Positions 39,685-49,548 are shown, counted from the stretch's first letter. The stretch: 64,000 nucleotides of DNA from Pelomonas sp. BJYL3 (GCF_027257975.1 NZ_JANZKX010000001.1:248001-312000); one strand, 5' to 3'. Program-made: numbers and translations. Notes: generated by a model not told the origin, from the letters alone.

Positions 39685-41910
39685 ATGTACATGTCGACGA
39701 GTGTGGCGCTGTATTTCGCGCTGGCCTGCGGCCTGGCCGCGGTTCTGTATGGTTTCATTCAACGCAGCTGGATCCTGAGTCAGGACGCCGGCAATGCCCG
39801 GATGCAGGAGATCGCTGCGGCGATCCAGCAAGGTGCGGCGGCCTATCTGGGGCGGCAGTACCGCACCATTGCCATCGTCGGGGTCGTGCTGGCCATCGCG
39901 ATCGCGGTGGTGCCGGGCCTGGGGCTGCAGACGGCCGTGGGCTTCGTGATCGGGGCCGTGCTGTCGGGCATCTGCGGCTTCATCGGCATGAACATCTCGG
40001 TGCGTGCCAATGTGCGCACCGCGCAGGCCGCCACCAAGGGCATGGGCCCGGCGCTCAACGTGGCCTTCAAGGGCGGCGCCATCACCGGCATGCTGGTCGT
40101 GGGCCTGGGCCTGATCGGCGTGGGCGGTTTCTACTACGCCATCACCGGCGGAACGGGCGCCACCAGCGAGGCTCTGAAGCCCATGCTGGGCCTGGCCTTC
40201 GGTTCCTCGCTGATCTCCATCTTCGCCCGCCTGGGTGGTGGCATCTTCACCAAGGGCGCTGACGTCGGCGCCGACCTGGTGGGCAAGGTCGAGGCCGGCA
40301 TCCCCGAAGACGACCCGCGCAACCCCGCCGTGATCGCCGACAACGTCGGTGACAACGTCGGCGACTGCGCCGGCATGGCCGCCGACCTCTTCGAGACCTA
40401 TGCCGTGACCCTGATCGCGGCGATGGCCCTGGGCGCGCTGATGGTGGGCGGCTCCGCCACCCATGCCGGCGTGGTCTACCCGCTGGCGCTGGGCGGCGTG
40501 TCCATCATCGCCTCCATCATCGGCTGCGGCTTCGTCAAGGCCAGCGAGGGCATGAAGAACGTGATGCCGGCGCTGTACAAGGGCCTGATCGTGGCCGGCG
40601 TGCTGAGCCTCATCGCCTTCTACTTTGTCACGACGGCCATGTTCCCCGGCGAGATCGAGCTGGCCGGCGGCCTCAAGGCCAACGCCATGTCCCTGTTCGG
40701 CGCCTGCGCCGTGGGCCTGGTGCTGACCGCCGCGATGGTCTGGATCACCGAGTACTACACCGGCACGCAGTACGCCCCGGTGCAGCACGTCGCGCAGGCC
40801 TCCACCACCGGCCATGGCACCAACATCATCGCCGGGCTGGGCGTCTCGATGAAGTCCACGGGCTGGCCCGTGATCTTCGTGTGTGCAGCCATCTACACCG
40901 CCTTCCACCTGGCCGGGCTGTACGGCATCGCGGTGGCGGCCACCTCCATGCTGTCCATGGCCGGCATCATCGTGGCCCTGGACGCCTACGGCCCCATCAC
41001 CGACAACGCCGGCGGCATCGCCGAGATGAGCGACCTGCCTGACAGCGTGCGCGACATCACCGACCCGCTGGACGCCGTGGGCAACACCACCAAGGCGGTG
41101 ACCAAGGGCTATGCCATCGGCTCCGCCGGCCTGGCCGCCCTGGTGCTGTTCGCCGACTACACCCACGCACTCGAAGCCCGGGGCATGCACCTGAGCTTCG
41201 ATCTCTCCGACCACAAAGTCATCGTGGGCCTGTTCATCGGCGGCCTGATCCCCTACCTCTTCGGTGCGATGGCCATGGAGGCCGTCGGTCGCGCCGCGGG
41301 CTCAGTGGTGGTCGAGGTGCGCCGGCAGTTCAAGGAGATCCCCGGCATCATGGAAGGCACGGCCAAGCCGGACTACAGCGCGGCCGTGGACATGCTGACC
41401 TCGGCGGCCATCAAGGAGATGATCATCCCCTCGCTGCTGCCGGTGATCGCCCCCATCGTGGTGGGCATGACGCTGGGCCCGGCCGCCCTGGGCGGCGTGC
41501 TGATGGGCACCATCGTGACCGGCCTCTTCGTGGGCATCTCCATGTGCACCGGCGGTGGCGCCTGGGACAACGCCAAGAAGCTGATCGAGGAAGGCTTCAC
41601 TGACGACAAGGGCGTCGTGCACCGCAAGGGCTCCGAGGCGCACAAGGCCGCCGTCACCGGCGACACCGTGGGCGATCCCTACAAGGACACCGCCGGCCCG
41701 GCCGTGAACCCCTTGATCAAGATCATCAACATCGTGGCCCTGCTGATCGTGCCCATCCTGCCCATGACGCAGGGCACGGCCAAGCCGGTGGAGGCCAGCC
41801 CGGCGCCCGTCAGCGCCCCGGCCCCGGCGGCCTCCGAGCCGGCAGGCGCTGCCTCGATGCCCGCCCTGGCGGCCCCCGCGGTGGATGGCGCTTCCGCCGC
41901 CAAGCCCTAG
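39685..41910 (+). CDS. hppA: Pyrophosphate-energised membrane proton pump (H+-PPase)
   Basis: This 741-residue integral membrane pump couples PPi hydrolysis to H+ export. The substrate motif [11 protein letters not shown] and [19 protein letters not shown] are intact. The residue after GNTT is Lys (GNTTKA), the marker of K+-independent pumps; K+-dependent ones have Ala. About 16 membrane segments. The last ~45 residues after LLIVPILPM are an unusual Pro/Ala/Ser-rich tail ([20 protein letters not shown]), longer than typical. ATG 39685 has GAAGGAG upstream. A divergent ppa lies next to it. Confidence 0.95.
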   Translation: MYMSTSVALYFALACGLAAVLYGFIQRSWILSQDAGNARMQEIAAAIQQGAAAYLGRQYRTIAIVGVVLAIAIAVVPGLGLQTAVGFVIGAVLSGICGFIGMNISVRANVRTAQAATKGMGPALNVAFKGGAITGMLVVGLGLIGVGGFYYAITGGTGATSEALKPMLGLAFGSSLISIFARLGGGIFTKGADVGADLVGKVEAGIPEDDPRNPAVIADNVGDNVGDCAGMAADLFETYAVTLIAAMALGALMVGGSATHAGVVYPLALGGVSIIASIIGCGFVKASEGMKNVMPALYKGLIVAGVLSLIAFYFVTTAMFPGEIELAGGLKANAMSLFGACAVGLVLTAAMVWITEYYTGTQYAPVQHVAQASTTGHGTNIIAGLGVSMKSTGWPVIFVCAAIYTAFHLAGLYGIAVAATSMLSMAGIIVALDAYGPITDNAGGIAEMSDLPDSVRDITDPLDAVGNTTKAVTKGYAIGSAGLAALVLFADYTHALEARGMHLSFDLSDHKVIVGLFIGGLIPYLFGAMAMEAVGRAAGSVVVEVRRQFKEIPGIMEGTAKPDYSAAVDMLTSAAIKEMIIPSLLPVIAPIVVGMTLGPAALGGVLMGTIVTGLFVGISMCTGGGAWDNAKKLIEEGFTDDKGVVHRKGSEAHKAAVTGDTVGDPYKDTAGPAVNPLIKIINIVALLIVPILPMTQGTAKPVEASPAPVSAPAPAASEPAGAASMPALAAPAVDGASAAKP

Positions 41911-41963
41911 CCTCGGAAGACCTGAGCCGCCCGGCGGCTCAGGAATACCCGAATCTGGGCAAA

Positions 41964-41989
41964 AGAGCTCGCATCCGCGGGCTCTTTTT
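41964..41989 (+). terminator. Intrinsic terminator downstream of hppA
   Basis: The stem AGAGCTCGC / GCGGGCTCT with loop ATCC is followed by TTTTT. A second hairpin (GAGCCGCCCGGCGGCTC) precedes it at 41925-41942. Confidence 0.75.
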
Positions 41990-42072
41990 CATTGGCGGCC
42001 GCCAGCGGCAGGCCACAATAGTGCCCAGTATGTTTGCGAGCCGTGAGACCTGACGCCTTCCCTGGATTTGCC

Positions 42073-42924
42073 ATGCGCCGCCCTGTCCTCACTCGCCACG
42101 AATTCGAACGCCGCCGCCAGCAGATGGCGGACCTGCAGCGCTATGTCGCCGAGCAGGAGCAGAGCTTCCACCTGCTGCACACCGCGCTTCAGGCCTTCGT
42201 GGACCGCTACACCGCCCTGCTGGGCCCGCTCTACCTGGAACTGGACGCGCTGGAATCCCAGCTGCACGCCGCCAGCGTGTACCTGGCCGAGGCCCTGCGC
42301 CGCAACGGCCTGGAAGCGCCTCTGCCCACCCCGCCCCGCGCCACCGCCCTGCCCCAGGTCCCGCGCCTGCCGGAGTCGGCGCCGCTGCCGCAGCAGCCCG
42401 AGGGTGGCGGCGTGGTCGAGATCGAACCGCCTTCGCTGAAGCAGCTGTACCGCCGTGCCGCCATGCGCCTGCACCCGGACCTGGCGCCCAGCGAGGCCCA
42501 GCGCCGCCAGCGCGAGCAGGCCATGATGGACGCCAACAGGGCTTATGCCGAGGGCAACCGCTTCCTGCTGGAACGCCTGCTGCTGGAGGCCGGCGAGGAC
42601 CCCTTGAAGGTCACCGGCAGCAACGGCGACGCCGTGCTGGAATGGCTGCGCCGCAGCGAGCTGGCCGTGCAGGGCCGCCTGCGCGTGGTGCAGGCCCACC
42701 TGATCTCGCTGCAGGCCCATCCCATGCACCAGCTGATGCAGGCCATCGAGGGCGCCGAGGGCCGCGGCCTGGCCCCCTTCGAGATCATGCAGAGCCGCCT
42801 GCGCGCCCAGATCAGCCAGCGCCGCCAGGAGCTCTACATCGGCCAGCGCCTGCAGCCGGAGTCCGAGCTGGCGGTGGCCTTCCTCACCCAGCGCGTGGAG
42901 CGCCTGGGCGCTGCGGCCTGCTGA
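42073..42924 (+). CDS. J-domain-like protein of unknown function
   Basis: This 283-residue protein has a helical, glutamine/arginine-rich N-terminus (about 1-80), a Pro-rich linker, then KQLYRRAAMRLHPDLAPSEAQ with the HPD tripeptide at 134-136, the hallmark of J domains that stimulate Hsp70. A charged helical C-terminus follows. The J-like domain is central rather than N-terminal, and the G/F and zinc-finger parts of DnaJ are absent. The start could be GTG 42043 or TTG 42034; ATG 42073 is preferred. It is convergent with the nir operon but a functional link is not shown. Confidence 0.65.
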   Translation: MRRPVLTRHEFERRRQQMADLQRYVAEQEQSFHLLHTALQAFVDRYTALLGPLYLELDALESQLHAASVYLAEALRRNGLEAPLPTPPRATALPQVPRLPESAPLPQQPEGGGVVEIEPPSLKQLYRRAAMRLHPDLAPSEAQRRQREQAMMDANRAYAEGNRFLLERLLLEAGEDPLKVTGSNGDAVLEWLRRSELAVQGRLRVVQAHLISLQAHPMHQLMQAIEGAEGRGLAPFEIMQSRLRAQISQRRQELYIGQRLQPESELAVAFLTQRVERLGAAAC

Positions 42925-43063
42925 GCACGTCCGCGACCCTTCACAAGAATCCCAGGACGCGCCAGGACGGCGCTGGCGGCACGATCGCTGCCGTGCTGCT
43001 CGCCACCACCCTCGCCTCGTTCCAGCGCGCCGCATGACCTGCCTGGCGCTCCGGGCGTCGCCG

Positions 43064-44662
43064 TCAGTGCGAGGTCCCCTCCTCCCGGCTGATCTTGTTC
43101 CAGACGTTGTACTTGCCCACCGGCTTGCTCATGGGCAGGCGCTTGAGTTCCTTGAAGGTCCGGGCGTCATACACGATCAGCGCGCCGTCCATCTCCCACA
43201 GGCTGGCCAGCACATAGCGGCCGTCCTTGGTGAACTCGACGTGGGCCAGCGTCTTGCCCGGCTCGCGCACCTGGGCGACGACCTCCAGGCGCTGCTTGTC
43301 GATGATGCTCAGCGTGTCCTTGGCCGTGGGGCTCATCATGGAGTCGGTCCAGGCGTAGGGGCTCTGGGCATGGCTGCGCATGAAGAAGCCAGGACCAGGG
43401 GTGACGATCTCCCTGACCAGCTGCCAGCTCTTGAGGTCAACCACGCTGATGCGGCCGTCCTTGAGGTTGGGGCTGGCCAGCAGGCGCCGGCCTTCGCGGG
43501 TGAAGCTGATGCCCGAACCCAGGTGCGGCAGGCCCGGGATGGGCAGCTCGGCGATCTTCTTGCGCACGTCCAGGTTGACCACCTGCCCCAGGCTGCCGCC
43601 GCCCTCGCGGGGCCGGGCCGAGCCCAGCACATGGGCGTAGCTGTCGTCGAAGAAGAAGTCGTCCAGCGGCTCCTCCAGCAGGGTGCGGCGGATGTTCTGG
43701 TAGCCCGGCGTGGGCAGGGCCTCGCCCATCTTGTAGTCGTGCACATAGCCCTCGTGGATGGGCTCGGCCTTGGGGTCGTAGCTGATCTCCCAGAGCTCGG
43801 GCAGGTCCTTGAGGGCCACGACGAAGCTCCTGCGCGGCGTGGCGTCGTACACCGCCGAGACCCGCGAGCTCTGCGCCCCGTCGCGGCTCTGGGCCGGGTA
43901 GCTGCGCACCAGCTGCAGGTCTGCGTCGAAGAGCACGGCCGTGCGCGGCAGGTAGTTGGCCGCCATCACCCAGCGCCCATCGGCGCTGACGGCCACATTG
44001 CGCATGTTCAGCCCGGCGCGCACCTCGGCGACCAGCTTCAGGTTCCAGAGGTCGTACTTGCTGATCCAGCCGTCACGCGAGCCGAAGAAGACGTAGCGGC
44101 CGTCCGGCGTGAATTTGGGCCCGCCATGCAAGGCGAAGCGGGTGGCGAAGCGGTGCAGGACCTCGAAGCGGTCGCCGTCCACCAGGCTCACGTGGTGATC
44201 CCCGCCCTCCACCACCACGAAGAGGTTCATGGGGTCGGCCTTCCACTGGGGCTTTGAGGGCCAGCGGGCGCTGTCGGGCTCGAAGCTGCGGGAGGCCTGG
44301 ATGTCGGCATCGCTCCAGCGCGGCACGGGCAGCTGGGGCGCGTAGACGAAGGCCTGCAGCGCCTGGATCTCGGTCTCGCTGAGCTGGGCGCCGAAGGCCG
44401 GCATCTGCGTGGCCGCACGCCCGCTGCGGATCACCGCCAGGGCCTCGGGCTTGCGCAGGCGCTCCAGGCTTTCGGGCAGCAGGGCCGGGCCCATGCCGCC
44501 GGTGCGCTCGGCGCCGTGGCAGCTGGCGCAGTGCTGCTGGTACAACGCCGCGCCGGACAGGGGCTTGGGGGCCTCGTCTGCCGCGCGGGCGTAGTCCAGG
44601 CCCACCATCACGAGGCCCAGGGCCAGCAGCAGCTTGCAGAAGGACTTGAAGGATTCGTTCAT
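43064..44662 (-). CDS. nirN: Dihydro-heme d1 dehydrogenase NirN (cytochrome c–d1 protein)
   Basis: This 532-residue periplasmic protein oxidises dihydro-heme d1 in the last step of heme d1 formation. A signal peptide (~27 residues) precedes a c-type heme domain with CASCH at 45-49, then an eight-bladed d1-binding propeller (VVEGGDHHVSLVDGDRFEVLHRF, GWISKYDLWNLKLVAEVRAGLN). It resembles NirS, but the nir context and short heme-c domain fit NirN. It overlaps nirJ by four bases and is the last gene of the nir operon. Confidence 0.88.
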   Translation of the reverse strand: MNESFKSFCKLLLALGLVMVGLDYARAADEAPKPLSGAALYQQHCASCHGAERTGGMGPALLPESLERLRKPEALAVIRSGRAATQMPAFGAQLSETEIQALQAFVYAPQLPVPRWSDADIQASRSFEPDSARWPSKPQWKADPMNLFVVVEGGDHHVSLVDGDRFEVLHRFATRFALHGGPKFTPDGRYVFFGSRDGWISKYDLWNLKLVAEVRAGLNMRNVAVSADGRWVMAANYLPRTAVLFDADLQLVRSYPAQSRDGAQSSRVSAVYDATPRRSFVVALKDLPELWEISYDPKAEPIHEGYVHDYKMGEALPTPGYQNIRRTLLEEPLDDFFFDDSYAHVLGSARPREGGGSLGQVVNLDVRKKIAELPIPGLPHLGSGISFTREGRRLLASPNLKDGRISVVDLKSWQLVREIVTPGPGFFMRSHAQSPYAWTDSMMSPTAKDTLSIIDKQRLEVVAQVREPGKTLAHVEFTKDGRYVLASLWEMDGALIVYDARTFKELKRLPMSKPVGKYNVWNKISREEGTSH

Positions 44663-45906
44663 GCCGACAGCACCTCGATGACGCGGCGCTTGCCGCTGAA
44701 GGGCGTGAGCGCCACCCGCGCCAACCGGCTCGCGGCCTCGGGCGAAAGGCCGATCTCGTTGTCGTCCAGGTAGCAGCCTGGATCCTCGGCCCAGTAGTCA
44801 CCGGTCAGCTGGTGGGCACGGACCCGCGTGTTGCCGCCGCACAGCGCGAAGTGCTGGCACTCGGCGCAGCGGCCCTTGACGGGGCGCGGATGCATCTTGA
44901 GGCCGTCCATCAGCGGGTCGCTGCGGTCGCTCCAGATGGCAGAGAACGGACGCTCCCGCACATTGCCGAGCTGGTGGTGCCCCCACATGGTGTCGGGGTG
45001 GACCTCGCCCTGGCTGTCGATATTGGCCACGCCCACGCCCGACGCATTGCCGCCCCAGGCCACCAGGCGCGCCCGGAGCGGGGCCTGCCACTGGGGCCAG
45101 CGCCGGCCCACCCAGGCGAGCAGGTAGGCGGCATCGGCGTCGTTGTTGCCGGTGACGTAGTCGCGGCTGCTGCCGGCCTCGGCATCAGCCCAGGCGGTCT
45201 CGAAGAGCAGGTCCAGGGCCTGGCGCGTGGCTTCGAAGTGGGCGTCGCGGCCGCGATGGATGTTGCCGCGGCCGGCGTAGTTGAGGTGCGAGAAGTAGAA
45301 CTTGTCCACGCCCTCGTCCTTCATCAGCTGCAGCAGGAAGGGAAAGTCCTGGCCGTTGAGGTCGGTGAAGGTGTAGCGCAGGCCGGTCTTCACGCCGCGC
45401 TCGTGCAGCAGGCGGATACCGGCCATGGACTCGTCATAGGCCCCGACCTTGCGGCGGAAGCGGTCGTGGGTGTCACGGCTGCCGTCGATGCTGACGCCCA
45501 CGTAGTCGAAGTGCTGGGCCGCGATGCGGTCCGCCATCGCGGCGTCGATCATCGTGCCGTTGCTGGAGAGCGCCGTGTAGAAGCCCATCCCCTGCGCGCG
45601 GCTGGCGATCTCGAAGAGCTGCGGGTGCAGCAGGGGCTCGCCGCCAGAGAGGATCAGCACCGGCACGCCATAGGCGCGCAGGTCGTCCATCACAGCGCAG
45701 ATCTCCTCATGGCTCAGCTCACCGGGATAGTGGTGATCGGCCGAGAGCGCGTAGCAGTGCTTGCAGGTGAGGTTGCAGCGGCGGGTCAGGTTCCAGATCA
45801 CGACAGGGCGCGTCTCGCCGCCCGACTGCGCACGGCGCGGGCTCGGGTACACGCCTTCGCGCTCGGCGGTGGCGATCTCGCGCAGGTATTGGCTGATGCG
45901 AAGCAT
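44659..45906 (-). CDS. nirJ: Radical SAM protein NirJ (heme d1 biosynthesis)
   Basis: This 415-residue radical SAM enzyme replaces two propionate chains on didecarboxysiroheme during heme d1 assembly. The [4Fe-4S]-SAM motif is C44-x3-C48-x2-C51 (RRCNLTCKHCY). Further cysteines near the C-terminus (GRCAECQHFALCGGNTRV) bind an auxiliary cluster, SPASM-like. The start ATG 45906 has GGAGGACT upstream. It overlaps nirN and follows nirH. Confidence 0.95.
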   Translation of the reverse strand: MLRISQYLREIATAEREGVYPSPRRAQSGGETRPVVIWNLTRRCNLTCKHCYALSADHHYPGELSHEEICAVMDDLRAYGVPVLILSGGEPLLHPQLFEIASRAQGMGFYTALSSNGTMIDAAMADRIAAQHFDYVGVSIDGSRDTHDRFRRKVGAYDESMAGIRLLHERGVKTGLRYTFTDLNGQDFPFLLQLMKDEGVDKFYFSHLNYAGRGNIHRGRDAHFEATRQALDLLFETAWADAEAGSSRDYVTGNNDADAAYLLAWVGRRWPQWQAPLRARLVAWGGNASGVGVANIDSQGEVHPDTMWGHHQLGNVRERPFSAIWSDRSDPLMDGLKMHPRPVKGRCAECQHFALCGGNTRVRAHQLTGDYWAEDPGCYLDDNEIGLSPEAASRLARVALTPFSGKRRVIEVLSA

Positions 45907-45908
45907 GT

Positions 45909-46433
45909 TCAGTCCTCCAGGGCTGCCGGACGCGCTGACAGGCGCAGGCCGGTCTTCTTCAGGATGGCGCTGCTGTAGAGGATGTCGTTGGCGCGGCAGG
46001 CGTCGCCCAGCAGCTGGCGGATCTGCTGCGCCTGCGCCTCCACCTCCTCGCGGCTGCGGCCGTGCAGCATGGCGAAGAGGTTGTAGGGCCACTGCGGCAG
46101 GTGGCGCGGGCGGCGGTAGCAATGGCTGACGCAGGCCAGGCTGCCGATGCGCTCGCCGATCTCGTCGACCAGGGCGTCGTCCACGTCCCACACCGTCATG
46201 CCATTGGCCAGGTAGCCCAGGCGGTAGTGGTTGGGCACGGCACCGATGCGGCGGATCAGGCCGCGGTCCTGCATGTCCTGCATCAGGTGCAGGACCTCGG
46301 TCTCGCTGATGCCCAGCAGCGCGCCGAGGGCCTCGTAGGGCTTGGCCACCAGGGGCATGCCTTGCTGGGTGGCGGCAATGAGGTGGCGCTCCAGCGCGCT
46401 GAGCGGCGCGGAGGCCTGCAATGCGGCGCTCAT
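45909..46433 (-). CDS. nirH: Siroheme decarboxylase subunit NirH (Lrp/AsnC-like fold)
   Basis: This 174-residue protein has an AsnC-like winged helix (LLGISETEVLHLMQDMQDRGLIRRIGAVPNHYRLGY) and a ligand domain ending MLHGRSREEVEAQAQQIRQLL with the C-R-A-N-D-I-L-Y-S-S-A-I-L-K-K-T-G motif. NirD, L, G and H proteins together decarboxylate siroheme to didecarboxysiroheme. The start ATG 46433 overlaps the nirG stop. Assignment as H rather than G is by order in the operon and is tentative. Confidence 0.88.
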   Translation of the reverse strand: MSAALQASAPLSALERHLIAATQQGMPLVAKPYEALGALLGISETEVLHLMQDMQDRGLIRRIGAVPNHYRLGYLANGMTVWDVDDALVDEIGERIGSLACVSHCYRRPRHLPQWPYNLFAMLHGRSREEVEAQAQQIRQLLGDACRANDILYSSAILKKTGLRLSARPAALED

Positions 46434-46936
46434 GGGCGAGCCTCCATCGTGGCGCGGGCCGGCAGGTGCAGGCCCACGAAATACTCGCGCTCCTTGGGGA
46501 AGGCCCAGACCTTGAGGCCGGTCTCGGCCTCGATGGCCTGGACCACGCGCGTGATGTCCGATTCCTGCTCGGTGGCCAGCACGAACCACATGTTCAGCAG
46601 ATGCTCGCGGCGGTAGTTGTGGGCGACCTCGGGATGCGCGTTCACCAGGGCCGTGACGGCCTCGTAGCGTTCCAGGGGCACCTGCAGCGCGGCCAGCACG
46701 AAGCGGCCGCCGGCGCGCTCGATCTGGAACAGCGGGCCGAAGCGGGTCAGCGTGCCCTCCCCCAGCAGGCGGTGCAGGCGCTCCAGCAGCTCGGCCTCGC
46801 TGCAGCCCAGCTCCTCGGCAACGGCGGCAAAGGGCCGGGGCACCAGGGGCAGCGCGCCCTGCAGGCGGTTGATCAACGCCGCATCGAGGGCGTCGAGGCG
46901 CGCCAGGCTGCGGCGCGCGGCGGAAGGCTCATGCAT
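46430..46936 (-). CDS. nirG: Siroheme decarboxylase subunit NirG (Lrp/AsnC-like fold)
   Basis: This 168-residue member of the NirDLGH group has the LPLVPRPFAAVAEELGCSEAELLERL helix-turn-helix and GTLTRFGPLFQIERAGG, then HNYRREHLLNMWFVLATEQ, all typical. It works with NirDL and NirH in siroheme decarboxylation. The start ATG 46936 lies within the end of nirDL (8-nt overlap), so translation is coupled. Confidence 0.88.
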   Translation of the reverse strand: MHEPSAARRSLARLDALDAALINRLQGALPLVPRPFAAVAEELGCSEAELLERLHRLLGEGTLTRFGPLFQIERAGGRFVLAALQVPLERYEAVTALVNAHPEVAHNYRREHLLNMWFVLATEQESDITRVVQAIEAETGLKVWAFPKEREYFVGLHLPARATMEARP

Positions 46937-47984
46937 GGGCACACTCCTGGGCCGACGGGCTGGCGGCCGGGGCCGGCAGCGCATCAACGAAATAGCCCGA
47001 GCCGCACTGCTTGAAGCGCCGGCGGCTGAACAGCTGGGCCTGGGGAAAGGCATGTAGGCCGGCGGCCTCGCGGGCGACGTCCAGCGCCGCGCGCACGGCG
47101 TCGCGCTCGCGGCCATGGATCATGCAGAAAAGATTGAAGGGCCAGCCCTGACCGCGCTCGCGGCGGTAGCACAAGGTGACGCCGGGCTGCTGCGCGAGCA
47201 CGCGTGCGTGGGCGTCGACCTCGTCGTCCGGCACGTCGAAGACGCACATCGCATTGCTGGCGATGCCCAGCTCATGGTGGCGCACGATGACGCCCAGGCG
47301 CCGCAGCACGCCCTCGTCCAGCCAGGCCTGGAGCGTCGAAAGCACCTGGGCCTCGGTCCAGCCCAGGGCCGCCGCCCAGGCAGCGAAGGGCCGGGGCTGC
47401 AGAGGCAGTCCCTGCTCCAGCAAGGCCGCCAGCGGCCGCTGCGCCGGTGTGATCGCCCGCACGCGCGCGGGCTGGGCCGCACCCGCCGGCACGGGCGCCG
47501 GGCCGCGGGCGCGCAGGTCGAAGCCCAGGTTGATGCGATACGGCCGCACCATGGGCAGGCGCAGGGCCTGCAGGCCGCAGCGCTGCTCCAGCGCCCGCAG
47601 ACGCTGCTCGATCCAGTCCCGCGAGGGCCCGGTGATCACGAACCACAGCGAGTACGCATGCTCGCGCTCGTAGTTGTGGTTGACGCCTGGCACCGCGTTG
47701 ACCAGGGCCGCCACCGCCTCCAGGCGTTCCGGCGGCACGGCCAGCGCGCACAACAGCCCCGCACCGCCCGAGCCCGGCGCGAACACGCCGCCCAGGCGCG
47801 AGACCGAGCCCTGGCTCAGCGCCTGAGCCAGCTGCTCGATCACCACCGCTTCGCTGCAGCCGTAGCGCCGCCCCATGGCCTCGAAGGGCTGGGCCACCAG
47901 CGGCAGGCGCTGCTGCCAGTCGTTGAGCAGGGCTTCACGCAGCGGCGCGGGGCCGGCGCTGGGGTCGAAGGTCCGTGCGTTCAC
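46929..47984 (-). CDS. nirDL: Siroheme decarboxylase NirDL fusion protein
   Basis: This 351-residue protein contains two successive NirD/NirL-like modules: residues about 1-165 (LPLVAQPFEAMGRRYGCSEA, VNHNYEREHAYSLWFVITGP) and 180-350 (LPLQPRPFAAWAAALGWTEA, FNLFCMIHGRERDAV). It is a natural fusion seen in several denitrifiers. With NirG and NirH it removes the C12/C18 acetate carboxylates of siroheme. The start overlaps the nirF stop and its 3' end overlaps nirG. Confidence 0.92.
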   Translation of the reverse strand: MNARTFDPSAGPAPLREALLNDWQQRLPLVAQPFEAMGRRYGCSEAVVIEQLAQALSQGSVSRLGGVFAPGSGGAGLLCALAVPPERLEAVAALVNAVPGVNHNYEREHAYSLWFVITGPSRDWIEQRLRALEQRCGLQALRLPMVRPYRINLGFDLRARGPAPVPAGAAQPARVRAITPAQRPLAALLEQGLPLQPRPFAAWAAALGWTEAQVLSTLQAWLDEGVLRRLGVIVRHHELGIASNAMCVFDVPDDEVDAHARVLAQQPGVTLCYRRERGQGWPFNLFCMIHGRERDAVRAALDVAREAAGLHAFPQAQLFSRRRFKQCGSGYFVDALPAPAASPSAQECAHA

Positions 47985-49189
47985 AGGCCCACCTTGCCGG
48001 CCCTGCTGGTGAAGAAGATGCCGCTGGGCGAGGTCGAGTCCAGCGTGGCCAGCGTGGCGAAGCTGGCGGTGTCGATCACCGAGACGCGATTCGCGTCACG
48101 CGAGGAGATCCACACGGCCTCGCCGCGCGGCGTGAACTCCATGTGCAGGACGGCCTTGCCGGGGCTCAGGGTCTGCACGATCTGGCGGGTCTGGGTGTCG
48201 ATGACCTGCACGCGGTCGTAGTCGGGCACGGCGAAGTTGACCCAGACCTGGCGACCGTCCGGCCTGGCCATCACGAAGACAGGCTGGCCCTGCACCGGGA
48301 TGCGGGCGACCTCGCGCCAGGTCTCGGTGTCCACCACCAGCACTTCGTGCCGGCCGATGGCGGGCAGGTAGGCGTGGCGGCCGGCCACGGCCCAGCCGCG
48401 CAGGTGCGGCATCTTGAAGACGGGCAGCGGCTCCTGGCCACGGCCGTAGCCCCCCAGGATGCGCTCGACACGCGGCTCGGCGGCCCAGAGATCGATCTTG
48501 GCCAGGCCGTCCTCGCCGAAGAGGCCGGCGATGTAGTGGCGGCCATCGGGCGTCACCAGCGCGTCATAGGGCTGGCGGCCGATGTTGCGGAACTTCTGCA
48601 GCTTCGGAACCCGGGGGTCGGCCAGATCGGCGACCCAGATCTCGTCGGCATCGAACAGCGCGTAGATGAAGCGCTGGCCGGGCAGGTCCGCCAGGCCCAC
48701 CACGCGCGAGAACTTCCCTGGCGCGTATTCGGCGGGGATGTCGGCCAGGGGCTGCAGGGTCTGGGCGTCAAAGACCTTGATGCCGCCGGGCTGGTAGTTC
48801 TGGGCCACGACCAGGCGGCCATCCTGCGAGATCGCTCCGCCGATCGAGTTGCCGGCCTGCTGCACGCGGGCCACGATGCGGCGCTCGCCCAGGTTCACCT
48901 TGCTGAGGGCGCCGTCGCGGCCAAAGACATAGGCATGCAGGCCGTCCCGCGCATAGACGATGGAGGCATGGGACAGGTCGCCCAGCCCCTCGATGCGGCC
49001 CAGCACGCTGCGGCTGCTGGTGTTGACCACCTGCAGGCGGCCGTCGGCACGCTCGACCACGAGGCCGAGGTCGCCGGTGCCCATCCAGCGCTCGGCTGGG
49101 GGCGCAGAAGCGCAGGCGCCCAGCAGGCCCAGCATCAACGCGGACGCGGCCAGCCACAGGGCCCGCAGGCCCACGCGATTCTTGTTCAT
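47981..49189 (-). CDS. nirF: NirF (heme d1 biosynthesis, periplasmic lipoprotein)
   Basis: This 402-residue beta-propeller protein is required for heme d1 synthesis; it binds heme d1 or a precursor. The N-terminal signal ends in a lipobox (LLGAC), so it is membrane-anchored in the periplasm. Blades such as GIKVFDAQTLQPLADIPAEYAPGKFSRVVGL and MPHLRGWAVAGRHAYLPAIGRHEVLVVDTETWREVA match NirF. It overlaps nirC by four bases. Confidence 0.93.
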   Translation of the reverse strand: MNKNRVGLRALWLAASALMLGLLGACASAPPAERWMGTGDLGLVVERADGRLQVVNTSSRSVLGRIEGLGDLSHASIVYARDGLHAYVFGRDGALSKVNLGERRIVARVQQAGNSIGGAISQDGRLVVAQNYQPGGIKVFDAQTLQPLADIPAEYAPGKFSRVVGLADLPGQRFIYALFDADEIWVADLADPRVPKLQKFRNIGRQPYDALVTPDGRHYIAGLFGEDGLAKIDLWAAEPRVERILGGYGRGQEPLPVFKMPHLRGWAVAGRHAYLPAIGRHEVLVVDTETWREVARIPVQGQPVFVMARPDGRQVWVNFAVPDYDRVQVIDTQTRQIVQTLSPGKAVLHMEFTPRGEAVWISSRDANRVSVIDTASFATLATLDSTSPSGIFFTSRAGKVGL

Positions 49190-49542
49190 GGTTGTCTCCT
49201 CGGCACCGCCTCCACAGGCGTCAGGCCACTCGGCGGCGGGCTCAGCAGCTGCAGCGCCAGCCAGTCGGCTTCGTCGCTGCTCAGCATGCTCTTCCAGGGC
49301 GGCATGGGCGTGCCGGGCCGGCCGTGGAAGATGGTGGCGCTGAGGCTCTGCCAGGGCTTGCCCTGCAGCGCATCGGCCGTGAGGGCCGGCCCCAGGCCAC
49401 CGGTGAGCCGCATGCCGTGGCAGGACCCGCAGTCCTGCCTGAGCATGCGCAGCAGCTCGGCCTGGCGCTCGGGCGCCGGCGCGGCCGAGCCGGAGACCGG
49501 CCAGGCCAGGGCCAGCAGGAGCAGGCAGACCGCGCTGCGCAT
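49186..49542 (-). CDS. nirC: Cytochrome c55x NirC
   Basis: This 118-residue periplasmic monoheme cytochrome has a signal peptide (~20 residues) and CGSCH at 38-42. The axial Met is in GRPGTPMPPWK. It donates electrons in the nir system, possibly to NirF/NirN or NirS during maturation. Its stop overlaps nirF and it follows the nirM-like cytochrome by 6 nt. Confidence 0.9.
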   Translation of the reverse strand: MRSAVCLLLLALAWPVSGSAAPAPERQAELLRMLRQDCGSCHGMRLTGGLGPALTADALQGKPWQSLSATIFHGRPGTPMPPWKSMLSSDEADWLALQLLSPPPSGLTPVEAVPRRQP

Positions 49543-49548
49543 GGGCGC

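Noticed and set aside
43064-44662. Calling this a second nirS
   Set aside because: The true nirS (577 residues) is at 49933-51666; this one has a short heme c domain and sits after nirJ, the usual place of nirN.
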